Of a DNA stretch of 64,000 bases, positions 8,956 to 18,087 are shown piece by piece (position 1 is the stretch's first letter; each line of letters begins with the position of its first letter). This DNA is from Methylobacterium sp. Lineage in GTDB: Bacteria > Pseudomonadota > Alphaproteobacteria > Rhizobiales > Beijerinckiaceae. The notes beneath the pieces are model-generated. The model saw only the letters and a list, made by a program, of their open reading frames with translations, had not been told where the DNA came from and did not search any database. A program made the position numbers and the translations under genes. The DNA lies in NCBI RefSeq assembly GCF_019745455.1, contig NZ_JAIETD010000121.1:1-64000 (forward strand), given 5' to 3'.

Positions 8956-9258
8956 CTACGGGCGAGGCGCCGACGAAGGCGCATCGTAGGCGACCCAACC
9001 GGGATTCTTCGCGAGCTTCCTCAGTTCGGGCAGCTGGATCGCCTGGACGTCCATCGCCAGGGCGTGCGCCATCCCTTCGATCTCCTCGGCCGCCGCACCG
9101 ACGGGAGCCAGACCATGGGGATTGCCCGCCGCGTAGGTCTCCATGGCGCGGCGCCCTGCTTCGGCCGGCGTCTCGCCGACGGCGAGATAGGATTCGCCGG
9201 TATGCCACCGGCTTCCGCCGGCCGGCGTCAGAATGACAGCGACGCGATAGAGCTTCAT
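8956..9258 (-). CDS. Small hypothetical protein
   Basis: The gene encodes 100 aa. The start at 9258 is supported by a good ribosome-binding site (GGAGAGG) a few bases upstream. The product begins MKLYRVAVILTPAGG and contains a GETPAEAGRRAMETY helix. No signal peptide, membrane segment or known family is apparent. It converges with the secreted-protein gene ending at 8948. Confidence 0.55.
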   Translation of the reverse strand: MKLYRVAVILTPAGGSRWHTGESYLAVGETPAEAGRRAMETYAAGNPHGLAPVGAAAEEIEGMAHALAMDVQAIQLPELRKLAKNPGWVAYDAPSSAPRP

Positions 9259-9449
9259 GCACCTCTCCAGGTTCGGTTTCGCGGATCGACGGTCGGGACC
9301 GCAGGTTCGGCCGTAGCGGGCGATGAGCATCGAGCCGGCGTCGTCATGCCGACGTTGCCATGCCCGGGATCGGATTTGAAGGAACGGACCGGTGTTGCTT
9401 GCGCGATGGTGAACGAACCCTGCATCGCCGCCCGACACCGATCGAGCCT

Positions 9450-9896
9450 TCAGGGGCGCGGTCCTTCCAAGGCGCGGCATTCGATCTGGAGGGCCGTCAG
9501 CAGCCGCTCCGCGATCGAAGCCGCATCCGCCTCGAGGTCCGGACCGATCGGAGCGAAACGGCGATGGGCATGGCTTCCGCGGGTGAGCGCCAGGATCCGC
9601 GAGGCGTCGACGGGCTCCTCGACGGTCGCCTCCTCGTCCTCCGGGTCGATCCCGAGGTCGTCGAGGATCTCCGGCAGCCCCCTTACGCCGCCGACGTCCA
9701 GGTAGAGCTCGTCCTCTCCGGGGGCGATCGCGAGGGCGTGGGCGAGCTCGGTCCGACGTCCCCGGGCAACCCACACGACGGCGAGATCCCACCCCGTCCG
9801 CTCGTGGACGGCGAGCGCCAGGGCGTGGCACCCGCCGCCCAGATAGCGGTCCCTCGCGCCGTCGTAGTCGTCGTCCTCGAAGAAGTCCCCGCTCAC
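9450..9896 (-). CDS. Acidic hypothetical protein
   Basis: The predicted 148-aa product uses a GTG at 9896, 7 nt behind the stop of the upstream 439-aa gene; upstream in-frame codons give Arg/Pro-rich shadow sequence. The protein is strongly acidic (GDFFEDDDYDGARDRY at the N-terminus, DPEDEEATVEEPVD in the middle). A segment GGGCHALALAVHERTGW resembles small bacterial proteins of unknown role found with toxins and modification systems, but no firm family can be named. Probably co-transcribed with the neighbour upstream. Confidence 0.55.
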   Translation of the reverse strand: MSGDFFEDDDYDGARDRYLGGGCHALALAVHERTGWDLAVVWVARGRRTELAHALAIAPGEDELYLDVGGVRGLPEILDDLGIDPEDEEATVEEPVDASRILALTRGSHAHRRFAPIGPDLEADAASIAERLLTALQIECRALEGPRP

Positions 9897-9903
9897 GGAT
9901 CGA

Positions 9904-11223
9904 TCACCGGAAGGCAGGCATGGGCGCGAGACGGAGATCGTGATCCGCGATGGCCTCCATCGCCTCGAGCTCCCAACCGGCGGCGGGCGTCTTGGGAAGA
10001 GGCATCTCCGCGGCAGCCAGCGCCTGCTCGACGGCGGTGAGGGCATCGATCCGCGTCCGCAGGATCCCGCGTCCCATCAGGATGGGCGAATCCGGGTCCT
10101 CGGTCTCGAACACGGCCACGATCTGCTCGTCGCCGCCCTCGAAGGTGCAGACGCCGCTCGTCGTACCCGCGAGCCGAACCCGATCAGCCGCCATGGCGGG
10201 AACGTCGGTGTTGAGGTTGTCCGACGAGCGGGAGCACGGCACGGGCGCTCCATGCGCCAGGACGTCGGCGGCCCACCGGTCGCGCCAGAGAACGTAGGAA
10301 TGCCCCAGGGTCTCCGAAGGATGGGCGAGCTGCAGCGTCACCGCGTCGAACCAACCGCGCCAAGTCCTGTCGTCCCCGGGGTGGCCGAAGGGATTGCGCA
10401 CGTCGAGCGCGTTGCCGGGCAGGTCCAACGCCCGTTCGCAGGCGAGGGCCTGCGGTCCGGTCTCGTCGAATATCCAGTTCTCCGCGGCCACGACGAAGGC
10501 CAGCACGTCGCGGACGTCGGAGCACCCGAGACGCAGCCTGCCGCCGGCGCCGAGGGTGTCGGACGACTCCACGAGGTAGAAGGGGGCGCCGTCCGCGTTC
10601 TCGACGGTGGCGAGATCGAAGACGAGGGGGCGCAGCCGTGCGGCTTCCGTGGCACCGGGCCGGTCCTGGGCGGGATAGCTCGTCAGACGGAAGCCGTCGT
10701 CCTCCCGGACGAAGCCGGCGGCCCTGAGATAGGCTTCCGGCGAGGCCTGGAGCGGGGTGCCGACGCAGGCCCGGTACCACGCCTCCCGATGGGCTTCGTA
10801 GTGCGCGCCCCAGCGGGCCGCCGGGTTCCGGATCCGCTCGAAGCCGTCGGCGCCGACGCTCGCCACCCAGGAGCCGTCCCCGGAATGGAACGGCATCGAC
10901 ACGAGACCGCCCGGTATCGGCATCGAACGTGCGGGATCGCGCGCCACGACGTGGGGTGCCTCGAGCCAATTGCGGTAGGCCACCCCTAGCGCGGCGACGT
11001 CGCGGATGTCGACGGTGTCGAAGATCAAATTGCGGGTCTTCGTCGACACGGTCGCCCGGTAGGCGGTCCCGCCGCCGGCCGAGCCTACGACGTCGACGCG
11101 GAGATCGGTGCGACGCACCTCCGGGGACATGCCCGGGGGCTTGTAGACGTACTGGACCGTGTCGCGGTCGCGGCGCCCGGTCCGCCGGAAACCGCAGAGA
11201 TGGAGGATTTCGTTCGGCGTCAT
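9904..11223 (-). CDS. Unknown protein, paralogue A flanking the LOV kinase
   Basis: The product is 439 aa, with start MTPNEILHLCGF aligned to its paralogue. It shares ordered blocks with the gene at 13190-14221: MTP..(I/L)LH.CGF.R at the start, DGSW, ARWG..Y..H, PL.A.P..YL.AAGF, DVRDVLAFV.AA.N, NPF and GH.Y..WRD. This shows a duplicated, otherwise unrecognised family. No signal peptide or transmembrane segment. An extra C-terminal region of about 90 residues distinguishes this copy. It lies directly downstream of the LOV histidine kinase in the same orientation, so the two may be co-regulated. Function unknown. Confidence 0.65.
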   Translation of the reverse strand: MTPNEILHLCGFRRTGRRDRDTVQYVYKPPGMSPEVRRTDLRVDVVGSAGGGTAYRATVSTKTRNLIFDTVDIRDVAALGVAYRNWLEAPHVVARDPARSMPIPGGLVSMPFHSGDGSWVASVGADGFERIRNPAARWGAHYEAHREAWYRACVGTPLQASPEAYLRAAGFVREDDGFRLTSYPAQDRPGATEAARLRPLVFDLATVENADGAPFYLVESSDTLGAGGRLRLGCSDVRDVLAFVVAAENWIFDETGPQALACERALDLPGNALDVRNPFGHPGDDRTWRGWFDAVTLQLAHPSETLGHSYVLWRDRWAADVLAHGAPVPCSRSSDNLNTDVPAMAADRVRLAGTTSGVCTFEGGDEQIVAVFETEDPDSPILMGRGILRTRIDALTAVEQALAAAEMPLPKTPAAGWELEAMEAIADHDLRLAPMPAFR

Positions 11224-11353
11224 CGGCGTGGCCCTCGGACTACCCGAAGGCTGTCGGAGGAGCACGAAAATCGCAAAGCGCCGTCGAGATCGGGTCGACT
11301 CGCGCTTCGTGCGCCGTGCAGGCGGACCGCCGGACGCGGCGCCCGCCCGCCGG

Positions 11354-13120
11354 TCAGGCCCGGGCGTGCCCGAACTCGGAGGTCATGCGGCCGGGGCCGG
11401 TCCTGGCGCCGCGACGCAACGCCGACTGGATCCGGTCGATGAGCTCGCTCCGCCTGTAGGGCTTGCCGAGCACGTCCATGCCATCCTTCTGCGGACCCTT
11501 GATGGACATTTCGTCGTTGTAGCCCGTCGTGAGCAGGATCGGCACTTCGGCATCGCGTTCGCGGATCCACTCCGCGAGGACGAGGCCGTTCGCGCCGCCG
11601 GGCATAAGCACGTCCGAGAAGACGAGCTTGAACGGATCCTCGGTCCGGGCCGCTTCTTCGAAGCGCTGGAGCGCCTCCTCCGCGCTGTTGGCGACCACCA
11701 CCCGGTAGCCGACGTCCTTCAGGGCGTCGGCCGCGATCGCCGCGGCCACTTCCAGATCGTCCACCACCAGGATCATCGGCGGCGCCGTCGAATCCTCGAT
11801 GGGGCGCGCCTGGTAGCCGGTCTCCCGGCCGGAAGCGTCCCCCGCTTCCTCCTGCATGCACGGAAACAGCATGCGGATCGTGGTCCCCCTGCCGGGCGCG
11901 GTGTCGATCTCGAGCCGTCCGCCGGACTGCTGAACGAACCCGTGCGCCATGGCGAGGCCGAGCCCCGTTCCTTCGCCCCTGGGCTTGGTGGTGAAGAACG
12001 GCTCGGTCGCGCGGGCCGCGACGTGTGCCGGCATGCCCATGCCCGCGTCGGTGATGCACAGCACGACGTAGTCGCCGGGTTCGAGGTGACGCGCCGCGGC
12101 GTCGCCGTTGAGATGGATCTCCTTGGTGGCAACCGTGATCGAACCGCCGTTCGGCGACGCGTCCCGGGCGTTCACCACGATGTTGAGGAGCGCCATCTCA
12201 AGATGGGTCGGGTCGACCTTTACCCGGGACAGGCGCCGCTGCAGGTTGAGATGAAGCGTCGCCTTGGTGCCGACCGACGTCTCGAGCAGCTCCGCGACGG
12301 AGTACACGAGCTCGCTGAGATCCGTGCCCTTGGGCTCGAGACGACCGCGTCGGGCGAACGCCAGCAGCTGCTGCGTCAGCTTCGCCCCGCGATCGGCGGC
12401 CTTGGTGGCGGCGGTCATGTACCGTTCGAAGGTGCGGTCGTCGTGCCGTTTCGCAGCGATCCGTTCCAGACTGCCGTTGATCACGTGGAGCAGGTTGTTG
12501 AAGTCGTGGGCCATGCCGGCCGTGAGCTGCCCGATGGCCTCCATCTTCTGGGCCTGGCGGAACTGCTGCTCGCTCTCGCGACGCTGGCTGACGTCGAGCT
12601 GGCTCGCGAAGTAGTAGAGCAGCGTCCCTTCCGTATCGAACACCGGGCCCATGAACACCGCGTTCCAGAACGGCGCTCCGTTGCGACGGTAGTTCAGGAT
12701 CTCGACCGCGATCGCCTCCCGCCTGTCGAGGGCGCCCCTAAGCTGGGCCACCGTCTCGGGGTCGGTGCCTGATCCCTGAAGGAACCGGCAGTTGCGGCCG
12801 AGCACCTCCTCCTCCTCGTAGCCGGTGAGGTCCAGGAAGGCGTTGTTCGCGAAGACGATCGGCACGTCGTGCTGCCGAGGATCGGCCAGGATCATCGGCA
12901 TGCGCGTCATCTCGACGGCGGCGAAGAAGACGCCGCCCCGGTCGTCGAGGTCCGGGTCCGTGATGGTGCTGCGGCGCCAATGCCGAAGCCCTGGCGTGCC
13001 CAGCGGCTCCAATGCGCCCTGATCCATCGCGCCCTCGGAGGGCACGCCTGAACTCGCGTCCTCGCTGCCGGCATGCTCCGGCGAGCGGATGTCTACATCG
13101 TTCTGGGCCATGCGCTTCAA
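11354..13120 (-). CDS. LOV-domain hybrid histidine kinase with receiver
   Basis: The 588-aa protein carries a PAS/LOV domain at about residues 60-180 with the photoactive GRNCRFLQG motif (Cys111), where flavin-cysteinyl adducts form. A HisKA-type domain follows with AGMAHDFNNLL (phosphoacceptor His205), then an HATPase with NARDASPNGG, DAGMGM (358-363) and GEGTGLGLA (382-390). A receiver domain covers about 449-570 (VVDD; phosphoacceptor Asp503 in FSDVLMPGG). No membrane segment, so it is cytosolic. It is predicted to sense blue light and pass phosphate to its own receiver. It sits between two paralogous unknown genes on the same strand. A second start three codons in (13111) is possible. Confidence 0.88.
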   Translation of the reverse strand: MKRMAQNDVDIRSPEHAGSEDASSGVPSEGAMDQGALEPLGTPGLRHWRRSTITDPDLDDRGGVFFAAVEMTRMPMILADPRQHDVPIVFANNAFLDLTGYEEEEVLGRNCRFLQGSGTDPETVAQLRGALDRREAIAVEILNYRRNGAPFWNAVFMGPVFDTEGTLLYYFASQLDVSQRRESEQQFRQAQKMEAIGQLTAGMAHDFNNLLHVINGSLERIAAKRHDDRTFERYMTAATKAADRGAKLTQQLLAFARRGRLEPKGTDLSELVYSVAELLETSVGTKATLHLNLQRRLSRVKVDPTHLEMALLNIVVNARDASPNGGSITVATKEIHLNGDAAARHLEPGDYVVLCITDAGMGMPAHVAARATEPFFTTKPRGEGTGLGLAMAHGFVQQSGGRLEIDTAPGRGTTIRMLFPCMQEEAGDASGRETGYQARPIEDSTAPPMILVVDDLEVAAAIAADALKDVGYRVVVANSAEEALQRFEEAARTEDPFKLVFSDVLMPGGANGLVLAEWIRERDAEVPILLTTGYNDEMSIKGPQKDGMDVLGKPYRRSELIDRIQSALRRGARTGPGRMTSEFGHARA

Positions 13121-13189
13121 CGCCTGGCCCCTCGGGCCGGTTCGCCGTTCGCCATCCGGATAGCGGTGGAAAACCGCGGCCGGAGGTCG

Positions 13190-14221
13190 CTAGGCGCGAG
13201 CACCCGGGCCGGGCGCGCCGGGCGAGGCCCTCGAGAGGACGGCGGCCGACCGCTCGTCACGCCAAGCGAAGTACTCGTGGCCCCAGACCGTCCACGGATC
13301 GGCGACGACGATCTGTCCCGCCGTCTTCTCGACGACGTTCCAGTCGCCGTAGCTGCCCTCGGCGAAGGGATTGTGGATGGCCATGCCCGACCAGACGTGG
13401 CCGAACGTGCGGCCCTCGGGCGCGAAATAGCCGTGTCCGGTGACGACCGCGTTGCCGGCTGCGTCGACGAAGGCGAGCACGTCGCGCACGTCCCCCGCCC
13501 TGTAGACGACGTCCAGGATGTCCCCGTCGGAATCCGTGGCGCGCACTTCGAAGCTCGACGTGGTCTGGTCGGGAACGCCGCCGCGGTCGCCGTCGACGAC
13601 GGTGATCGAGAGGGGCGTGCGCCGCGTCTCCTCGGTCTCGGCCTCGAACTCCGCCATCGGGTGGAGCACGAGACGGAGCGCACCTCCCGATTCCGAGAAG
13701 CCGGCGGCGGCGAGGTATTCGGCGGGCGCCGCCTCGAGCGGACGGTCTTCGAAGCGCGCTGCGACCGTCCTCTTGTGGTCCGTGTACGCATCGCCCCAGC
13801 GCGAGGCCGGATCGTCGAGATGACGACGCCCGTCGGCGCGTGTCGCGAAGCTCCAGGAACCGTCCTCGAACGCGAACGGGTTGGCGACCGGGCCCGTCGG
13901 CCCGACCATGCGTAGCGCGGGGTCGGAAGGCATGTCCGGACCGCCGGAATCCCGCAGGGCCAGCGCGAGCACGGCAAGGTCCCGCGGATCCTCGGTTCCC
14001 AGAACGAAGGGGCCTCCGTCCACGCCGTCGATCGTCGCCTCGTAGAAGGCTCTTCCGAGACGGGGGGCGATCGCGAGTTCGACCGTCGCGGTCTCGTGTC
14101 CCCAGGACGGGCGGAACGTCATGATCTCCACCGGGTCGATCGACTTCGATCCGGCGGTCGAGAGGCCGTGGTTCTCGGCGCGGAGGAAGCCGCAGCGGTG
14201 GAGGAGGTCGGTCGGCGTCAT
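13190..14221 (-). CDS. Unknown protein, paralogue B flanking the LOV kinase
   Basis: This 343-aa product belongs to the same unnamed family as the gene at 9904-11223. Matching blocks are MTPTDLLHRCGFLR at the start, NPFAFEDGSW, PASRWGDAYTDHK, PLEAAPAEYLAAAGF, GDVRDVLAFVDAAGN and WGHEYFAWRDERSAAVL. The start at 14221 aligns with the paralogue, although an in-frame ATG lies three codons upstream. No export signal or known catalytic motif. It is upstream of and codirectional with the LOV kinase, suggesting a light-linked role, which is inference only. Confidence 0.65.
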   Translation of the reverse strand: MTPTDLLHRCGFLRAENHGLSTAGSKSIDPVEIMTFRPSWGHETATVELAIAPRLGRAFYEATIDGVDGGPFVLGTEDPRDLAVLALALRDSGGPDMPSDPALRMVGPTGPVANPFAFEDGSWSFATRADGRRHLDDPASRWGDAYTDHKRTVAARFEDRPLEAAPAEYLAAAGFSESGGALRLVLHPMAEFEAETEETRRTPLSITVVDGDRGGVPDQTTSSFEVRATDSDGDILDVVYRAGDVRDVLAFVDAAGNAVVTGHGYFAPEGRTFGHVWSGMAIHNPFAEGSYGDWNVVEKTAGQIVVADPWTVWGHEYFAWRDERSAAVLSRASPGAPGPGARA

Positions 14222-14283
14222 TCTCTTCACCCGGGAGGATCGCGCTCACTGTCGCGCCCGGCGGCGAAAGGAGCAAGCCGACC

Positions 14284-14973
14284 TCAGAGACCGGCCCCGC
14301 GGAGGATGCGGAGACCCACCTTGTCCAAGGGTTCCCCGATCACCGTCCCATGCCGGGGAAGGTCGCGCGGCCGTCCGGTCAACGTCACGGCCTCCATGGG
14401 ACCTTCGAAGGGGCCCTCCCTGGTCTCCATCAGTGCGAAGCCGGAGTGGAGACCGGTCTCGAACCTGACCGCCGCCGGCGGAAACCGTTCGAGGAGGGCG
14501 GAGCCGGAATGACCCGGCGGCACGGCTTCGACGAACAGCGTGTTGCGGTCGTCGTCCTCCAGGAACGCGGCGAGCCACCCGTCGGCCTCCGATCCGATCA
14601 GCAGCGCCCGCGTCGTACGGTGGTCCGTCTCCTCGACCAGCCCCGCCCGAAGGTCGTGCCGGAACGTGCGCGCCTCCCGGCCCAGCACCGTCATGCGCGT
14701 CCTCAGCCGGCACGACGTTCCCCAAAGCGCGATCAGGACCGCGCAGCTGAGGACGATCTTGAAGACGTCCGCGCCCGCCGCGTTTCCGTCGTCTGCTGCC
14801 TGGACCACCGCGACGGCGGAGGGGGCGAGCACGTACGTGCAGGCGGCGGCGACGGCCGCCACCGCGGCGAGGTCCCGCAAGGCCGCGAAGCGCTGCCAGC
14901 GGCAGCGGCGGAGCCCCTTGAGGATCAGCCGGCGTTCGGCGCCGGCCATCGGCCTGATCTGCTGGGCGGGCAC
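14284..14973 (-). CDS. Two-span membrane protein, unknown
   Basis: The 229-aa protein has two hydrophobic segments in its first 90 residues (around AAVAAVAAACTYVLAPSAVA and IVLSCAVLIALWG) and a soluble C-terminal domain of about 130 residues. It lies 22 nt downstream of another membrane-protein gene on the same strand and completes a three-gene membrane block (14284-16869). No family recognised. Confidence 0.55.
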   Translation of the reverse strand: MPAQQIRPMAGAERRLILKGLRRCRWQRFAALRDLAAVAAVAAACTYVLAPSAVAVVQAADDGNAAGADVFKIVLSCAVLIALWGTSCRLRTRMTVLGREARTFRHDLRAGLVEETDHRTTRALLIGSEADGWLAAFLEDDDRNTLFVEAVPPGHSGSALLERFPPAAVRFETGLHSGFALMETREGPFEGPMEAVTLTGRPRDLPRHGTVIGEPLDKVGLRILRGAGL

Positions 14974-14995
14974 GACGAGGAGGCGGGGAGGGAGC

Positions 14996-15544
14996 TCAGA
15001 CGCGGTCGCGGAACGAGGACCACAGCTTGTAGAGCACCAGGGACAGGATGACGTTGAGGATTACGGGAGGCCCGGCCTCGGCGAAGGTGGGCCACTCGGC
15101 GCCGTGGTAGACCGAGTAGAGCAGATTGAGACCGACGCCGTAGCAGAAGCCGAGGGCCGACGAGGGGAAGGCGGCCGCCGCCGCGAGGATCATCGGGATC
15201 CAGTAGGAGAGCTCGGCTGCCACTTTTCCGTTCGACTTCACCTCGTCGGCGTGGCCGGCGAGCCAGCAGGCCATGAAGAGGAAGCAGAGCAGGATTCCCA
15301 GAACGACGCCTGTCGAGACGGACGAGACCACCAGCAGGAGGATGTTGGCGGTCTGAAGGGAGCCGGACGCCGAGAAGGCCTGAAGCAGAAGGAACGCCGC
15401 GAAACCGCAGGTGAAACTCGTGAGGCAGAAGATGACGAGGAACCGGATGGCGAAGCTGCGGACCTGGAATACGGTCTGCGCCGTTCCCGCGTCTCCTTCG
15501 CTGAGGAGCACTCTCGAAGCGCGGTCGAACACCCGTTGCGTCAC
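14996..15544 (-). CDS. Polytopic membrane protein, unknown
   Basis: The product is 182 aa with about four hydrophobic segments: FLVIFCLTSFTCGFAAFLLL, a second spanning SSVSTGVVLGILLCFLFMAC, a third near IPMILAAAAAF, and a fourth near VILNVILSLVLYKLW. Its start codon overlaps the stop of the upstream 442-aa gene (ATGA at 15541-15544), so the two are translationally coupled and may form one complex. No known family is evident. Confidence 0.6.
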   Translation of the reverse strand: MTQRVFDRASRVLLSEGDAGTAQTVFQVRSFAIRFLVIFCLTSFTCGFAAFLLLQAFSASGSLQTANILLLVVSSVSTGVVLGILLCFLFMACWLAGHADEVKSNGKVAAELSYWIPMILAAAAAFPSSALGFCYGVGLNLLYSVYHGAEWPTFAEAGPPVILNVILSLVLYKLWSSFRDRV

Positions 15545-16869
15545 TGTGCGATCTTTCCTTTGAGATCACGAACCATTGATCGGATCCGGAGGGTTGTCGA
15601 GGGCGTCGTTCCTTCGTGCTGGGGAGCGGGCCGTGCGGTCAGCGGACGGATCTCGCGACGCCCGGAGGGTCTCAGGCACCAGGACGTGGCGCTCTCGATC
15701 CAATCGACCTTGGAAGCGTCGACGCGCCTGAGGTTGGCGATCCCCGCGGCGACGTCCTCCGGGGCGGCGACGTAGTAGCGGTCGCCGACGCGCTCGACCC
15801 AGATCTCCGGGGCTCCGAGCTCCTCGACGTCGAGGACCGCCGCCAGACGCGCCGCGACCTGCTCGGGGTCGGCCTTCTCGCCGAGGATGGCGCCGATGCG
15901 TCCTGCGAGATCGACCACCGCCGTCCGTCCGGCCGGCAGGCCCTGGCTTCGGAGGATCCAGCTGGCGTTGACCACGGCCTTGGCCGAGGCACCGCCGCTC
16001 GACAGCCTCTTCTCCGAGGCCTTCTCGAAGAAGCCTTCAAGGCGCGCCAGCACGTCGCCGCCGCCGGCACGGACCTCGGACACGACCATCGAGACCGCGG
16101 CCGTTCCGCCCTCGGTCCTCGTGACGATGCCGAACCGGCGGGCGAAAATCTCGATCCGGCGCTTGGCCTCGACTGCCGCGTCCCTGGCGAGCCCGTACCA
16201 GTGGACGAGCCAGTCCCGCAGCTTCAGGATCAGGGCGATCAGCGAGGCGTCGCCCTGTCCCATGCCGGAGTGCAGCCCGCCTCCGCCCGGTGTCCTGGCG
16301 CGGGCCGTACCGGCACGCCGCCCGGCCGCGGGACCGGAGGTCTCGTTCTCGTCCTCGCGCGCCCGCAACGCCGCCGCGAGGATCACGACCGCGAGGATCG
16401 TGAGAAGGGTGAGGATGATCTGGAGGAGAGAGATCCGCGCGATGCCTTCGGCCGCGACGCCGCCGACGGGCTTGTTGAGCGATCCCCAAAAGCCCACGTC
16501 GTCCAGGATGGTCGGTGCGGTCGGATCGACCGACGTCCCGATCGGAGAACTCGCCGTCGCCTCCGCCGGCCGCGCGGTGTCCGGAACGTCCGCGGTCGTA
16601 CGGCTGAACATGCCCATGCCGGCGGATTCCGGGCCGCCTACCATCACCACGCCGATGAGCAGCAGCGCGATCATCTTCGACACGCGCCGCTCGGTCTCGG
16701 CGGAGGGCAGGGCGATGCGCCAGAGCGCCGTCGCGACGGTCAGGAAGCCCACGAGCTGGACCGCCGCGCCGACGGTCCGGAGGATGATCGCCGCGCTCTC
16801 GCCCGCGCTGGCGGCGGCCATGGCGGGGAGGGGGACCATCGCGAGGAGCAAGGCGGCGAGGTAATGCAT
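15541..16869 (-). CDS. Secreted/membrane protein of unknown function
   Basis: The 442-aa protein starts with a signal-peptide-like segment (LLLAMVPLPAMAAASA), followed by hydrophobic stretches near residues 30-50 and 65-80 and another at about 145-170 (ISLLQIILTLLTILAVVILA). A long soluble C-terminal half begins after an Arg/Gly-rich linker. The early short hydrophobic pair is reminiscent of small type IV secretion subunits, but similarity is too weak to name it. It is first in a coupled membrane-protein operon with the genes ending at 14996 and 14284. Confidence 0.55.
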   Translation of the reverse strand: MHYLAALLLAMVPLPAMAAASAGESAAIILRTVGAAVQLVGFLTVATALWRIALPSAETERRVSKMIALLLIGVVMVGGPESAGMGMFSRTTADVPDTARPAEATASSPIGTSVDPTAPTILDDVGFWGSLNKPVGGVAAEGIARISLLQIILTLLTILAVVILAAALRAREDENETSGPAAGRRAGTARARTPGGGGLHSGMGQGDASLIALILKLRDWLVHWYGLARDAAVEAKRRIEIFARRFGIVTRTEGGTAAVSMVVSEVRAGGGDVLARLEGFFEKASEKRLSSGGASAKAVVNASWILRSQGLPAGRTAVVDLAGRIGAILGEKADPEQVAARLAAVLDVEELGAPEIWVERVGDRYYVAAPEDVAAGIANLRRVDASKVDWIESATSWCLRPSGRREIRPLTARPAPQHEGTTPSTTLRIRSMVRDLKGKIAQ

Positions 16870-16945
16870 CGGCTACTCCGGCGGAACGCACCGCTCCTTC
16901 GGACATAGACCGCATTCGGACCGCTAGGAAGGAGCGGATCGACGT

Positions 16946-17545
16946 TCAGAACCTCGGGGAAGGAGCAGTCGACGGGTCCGGTTCGGGCGGGTGCTGGAGG
17001 TCCGGGTTCCACGAGGAGGTGGGAACGTGCCCCCGAGCCCGGGAGACCTCCCGGAGGTGTCGTGCGAGCCGATCGTCCGCGTCCGGCCCGGGCGGCGCGA
17101 TCCGGTCCAGGGCGACGACGACGGGATTCCCGTTCGCGGCGTCGAGCAGGAGCATGTGGAGATCGTCCTGCAGTTCCTCCGGCACGACCTGCATTAGACG
17201 GATCGACGAGAGATTGTACATGCAGTTGGAGACGTCCCGGCGCAGCTCGGCTTCGCCGGCCCTGCGCAGACCGGCGTCGGAGGACTCGTTCGGCAGCAGC
17301 GGCTCCCCGAGGCGTCGGGCGATCTCGGGGACCACGTCCCAGAGCACGTGCTTCGAATAGCCGTCGCCTTCGGACGCCGGCGAGGCGAACTCGGGCACCG
17401 AAGCCCGGATCCGTCGGGCGATGCCCGCGAGCTCGCGGCCGAGCCAGCGGTCGGGGAGGCCGTAGAGGCGGTCGACCCGCACCTTCGAGCGTTCGAGCCT
17501 CGCGGCGACCTCGGGTGGCAGGAGCCTCGAAAAATCCAACGTCAT
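16946..17545 (-). CDS. Hypothetical protein
   Basis: The predicted 199-aa soluble protein begins MTLDFSRLLPPEVAARLE and is rich in Arg and Leu, consistent with a mostly helical fold. No signal peptide or known motif is visible. It is divergent from the DUF4262 gene, with 82 nt between the starts, and 76 nt upstream of the membrane-protein block on the same strand. Function unknown. Confidence 0.5.
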   Translation of the reverse strand: MTLDFSRLLPPEVAARLERSKVRVDRLYGLPDRWLGRELAGIARRIRASVPEFASPASEGDGYSKHVLWDVVPEIARRLGEPLLPNESSDAGLRRAGEAELRRDVSNCMYNLSSIRLMQVVPEELQDDLHMLLLDAANGNPVVVALDRIAPPGPDADDRLARHLREVSRARGHVPTSSWNPDLQHPPEPDPSTAPSPRF

Positions 17546-17627
17546 CTGCTACATATCCGAAGGAACGGCTCGCCGAACTGGACATCATGTCCCGACGCGA
17601 CGCAAGCCGCCATACCAGGAGGGCGCC

Positions 17628-18080
17628 ATGACAGATCGAAGCCCCGAAAAGCACAGCCCCGTGGTCGTCCGGTCCTTCCAGAACCGCGACGAGCTTTGGT
17701 CCCACACCGTCGGCATGATCGACCGGGGTCTGCCCGAACTGCTCGTCTCCGGTCTCGATCAAGCCCGTGGGCGCGCCATCCTGATGAACGCCGCGCACGA
17801 CGTTCTCGACAGGGCCGGCGTCGTCGACGGAGATCTCTCCACCCGGATCGCGGACCGGAACGTCATGTTCCGCTCGCTGCCGGTCGAGCGGGCCGGCCTC
17901 TACGCCCTCGAGGCGGCCAACCGCGATCCGCAACAGTTCCACGCGCTCCAGGTCGTCTGGCCGGACGAGGAGGGGCTGTTCCCGTGGTCGTCCGGCTGCG
18001 ATCCAGAGGTGGTCCGGTCCCAGTCGCTCTTTGTCGACCTCGAGCCTCCGTCCGAGGCGTACTCGCCCCGCATGTCCTGA
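17628..18080 (+). CDS. DUF4262-like protein
   Basis: The 150-aa product has the features of DUF4262: SHTVGMIDRGLPELLVSGLD near the N-terminus and a later VVWPDEEGLFPWSSGCDP segment matching the family's WPD..G.FPW signature. A strong Shine-Dalgarno (AGGAGGGCGCC then ATG) fixes the start. DUF4262 has no established biochemical role. It converges with the solute-binding protein gene ending at 18088, with 7 nt between them. Confidence 0.7.
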   Translation: MTDRSPEKHSPVVVRSFQNRDELWSHTVGMIDRGLPELLVSGLDQARGRAILMNAAHDVLDRAGVVDGDLSTRIADRNVMFRSLPVERAGLYALEAANRDPQQFHALQVVWPDEEGLFPWSSGCDPEVVRSQSLFVDLEPPSEAYSPRMS

Positions 18081-18087
18081 GACCCGC

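Noticed and set aside
15541..16869. Type IV secretion subunit
   Set aside because: The early hydrophobic pair is suggestive, but no VirB/Trb/Dot motif or neighbouring secretion gene supports it.
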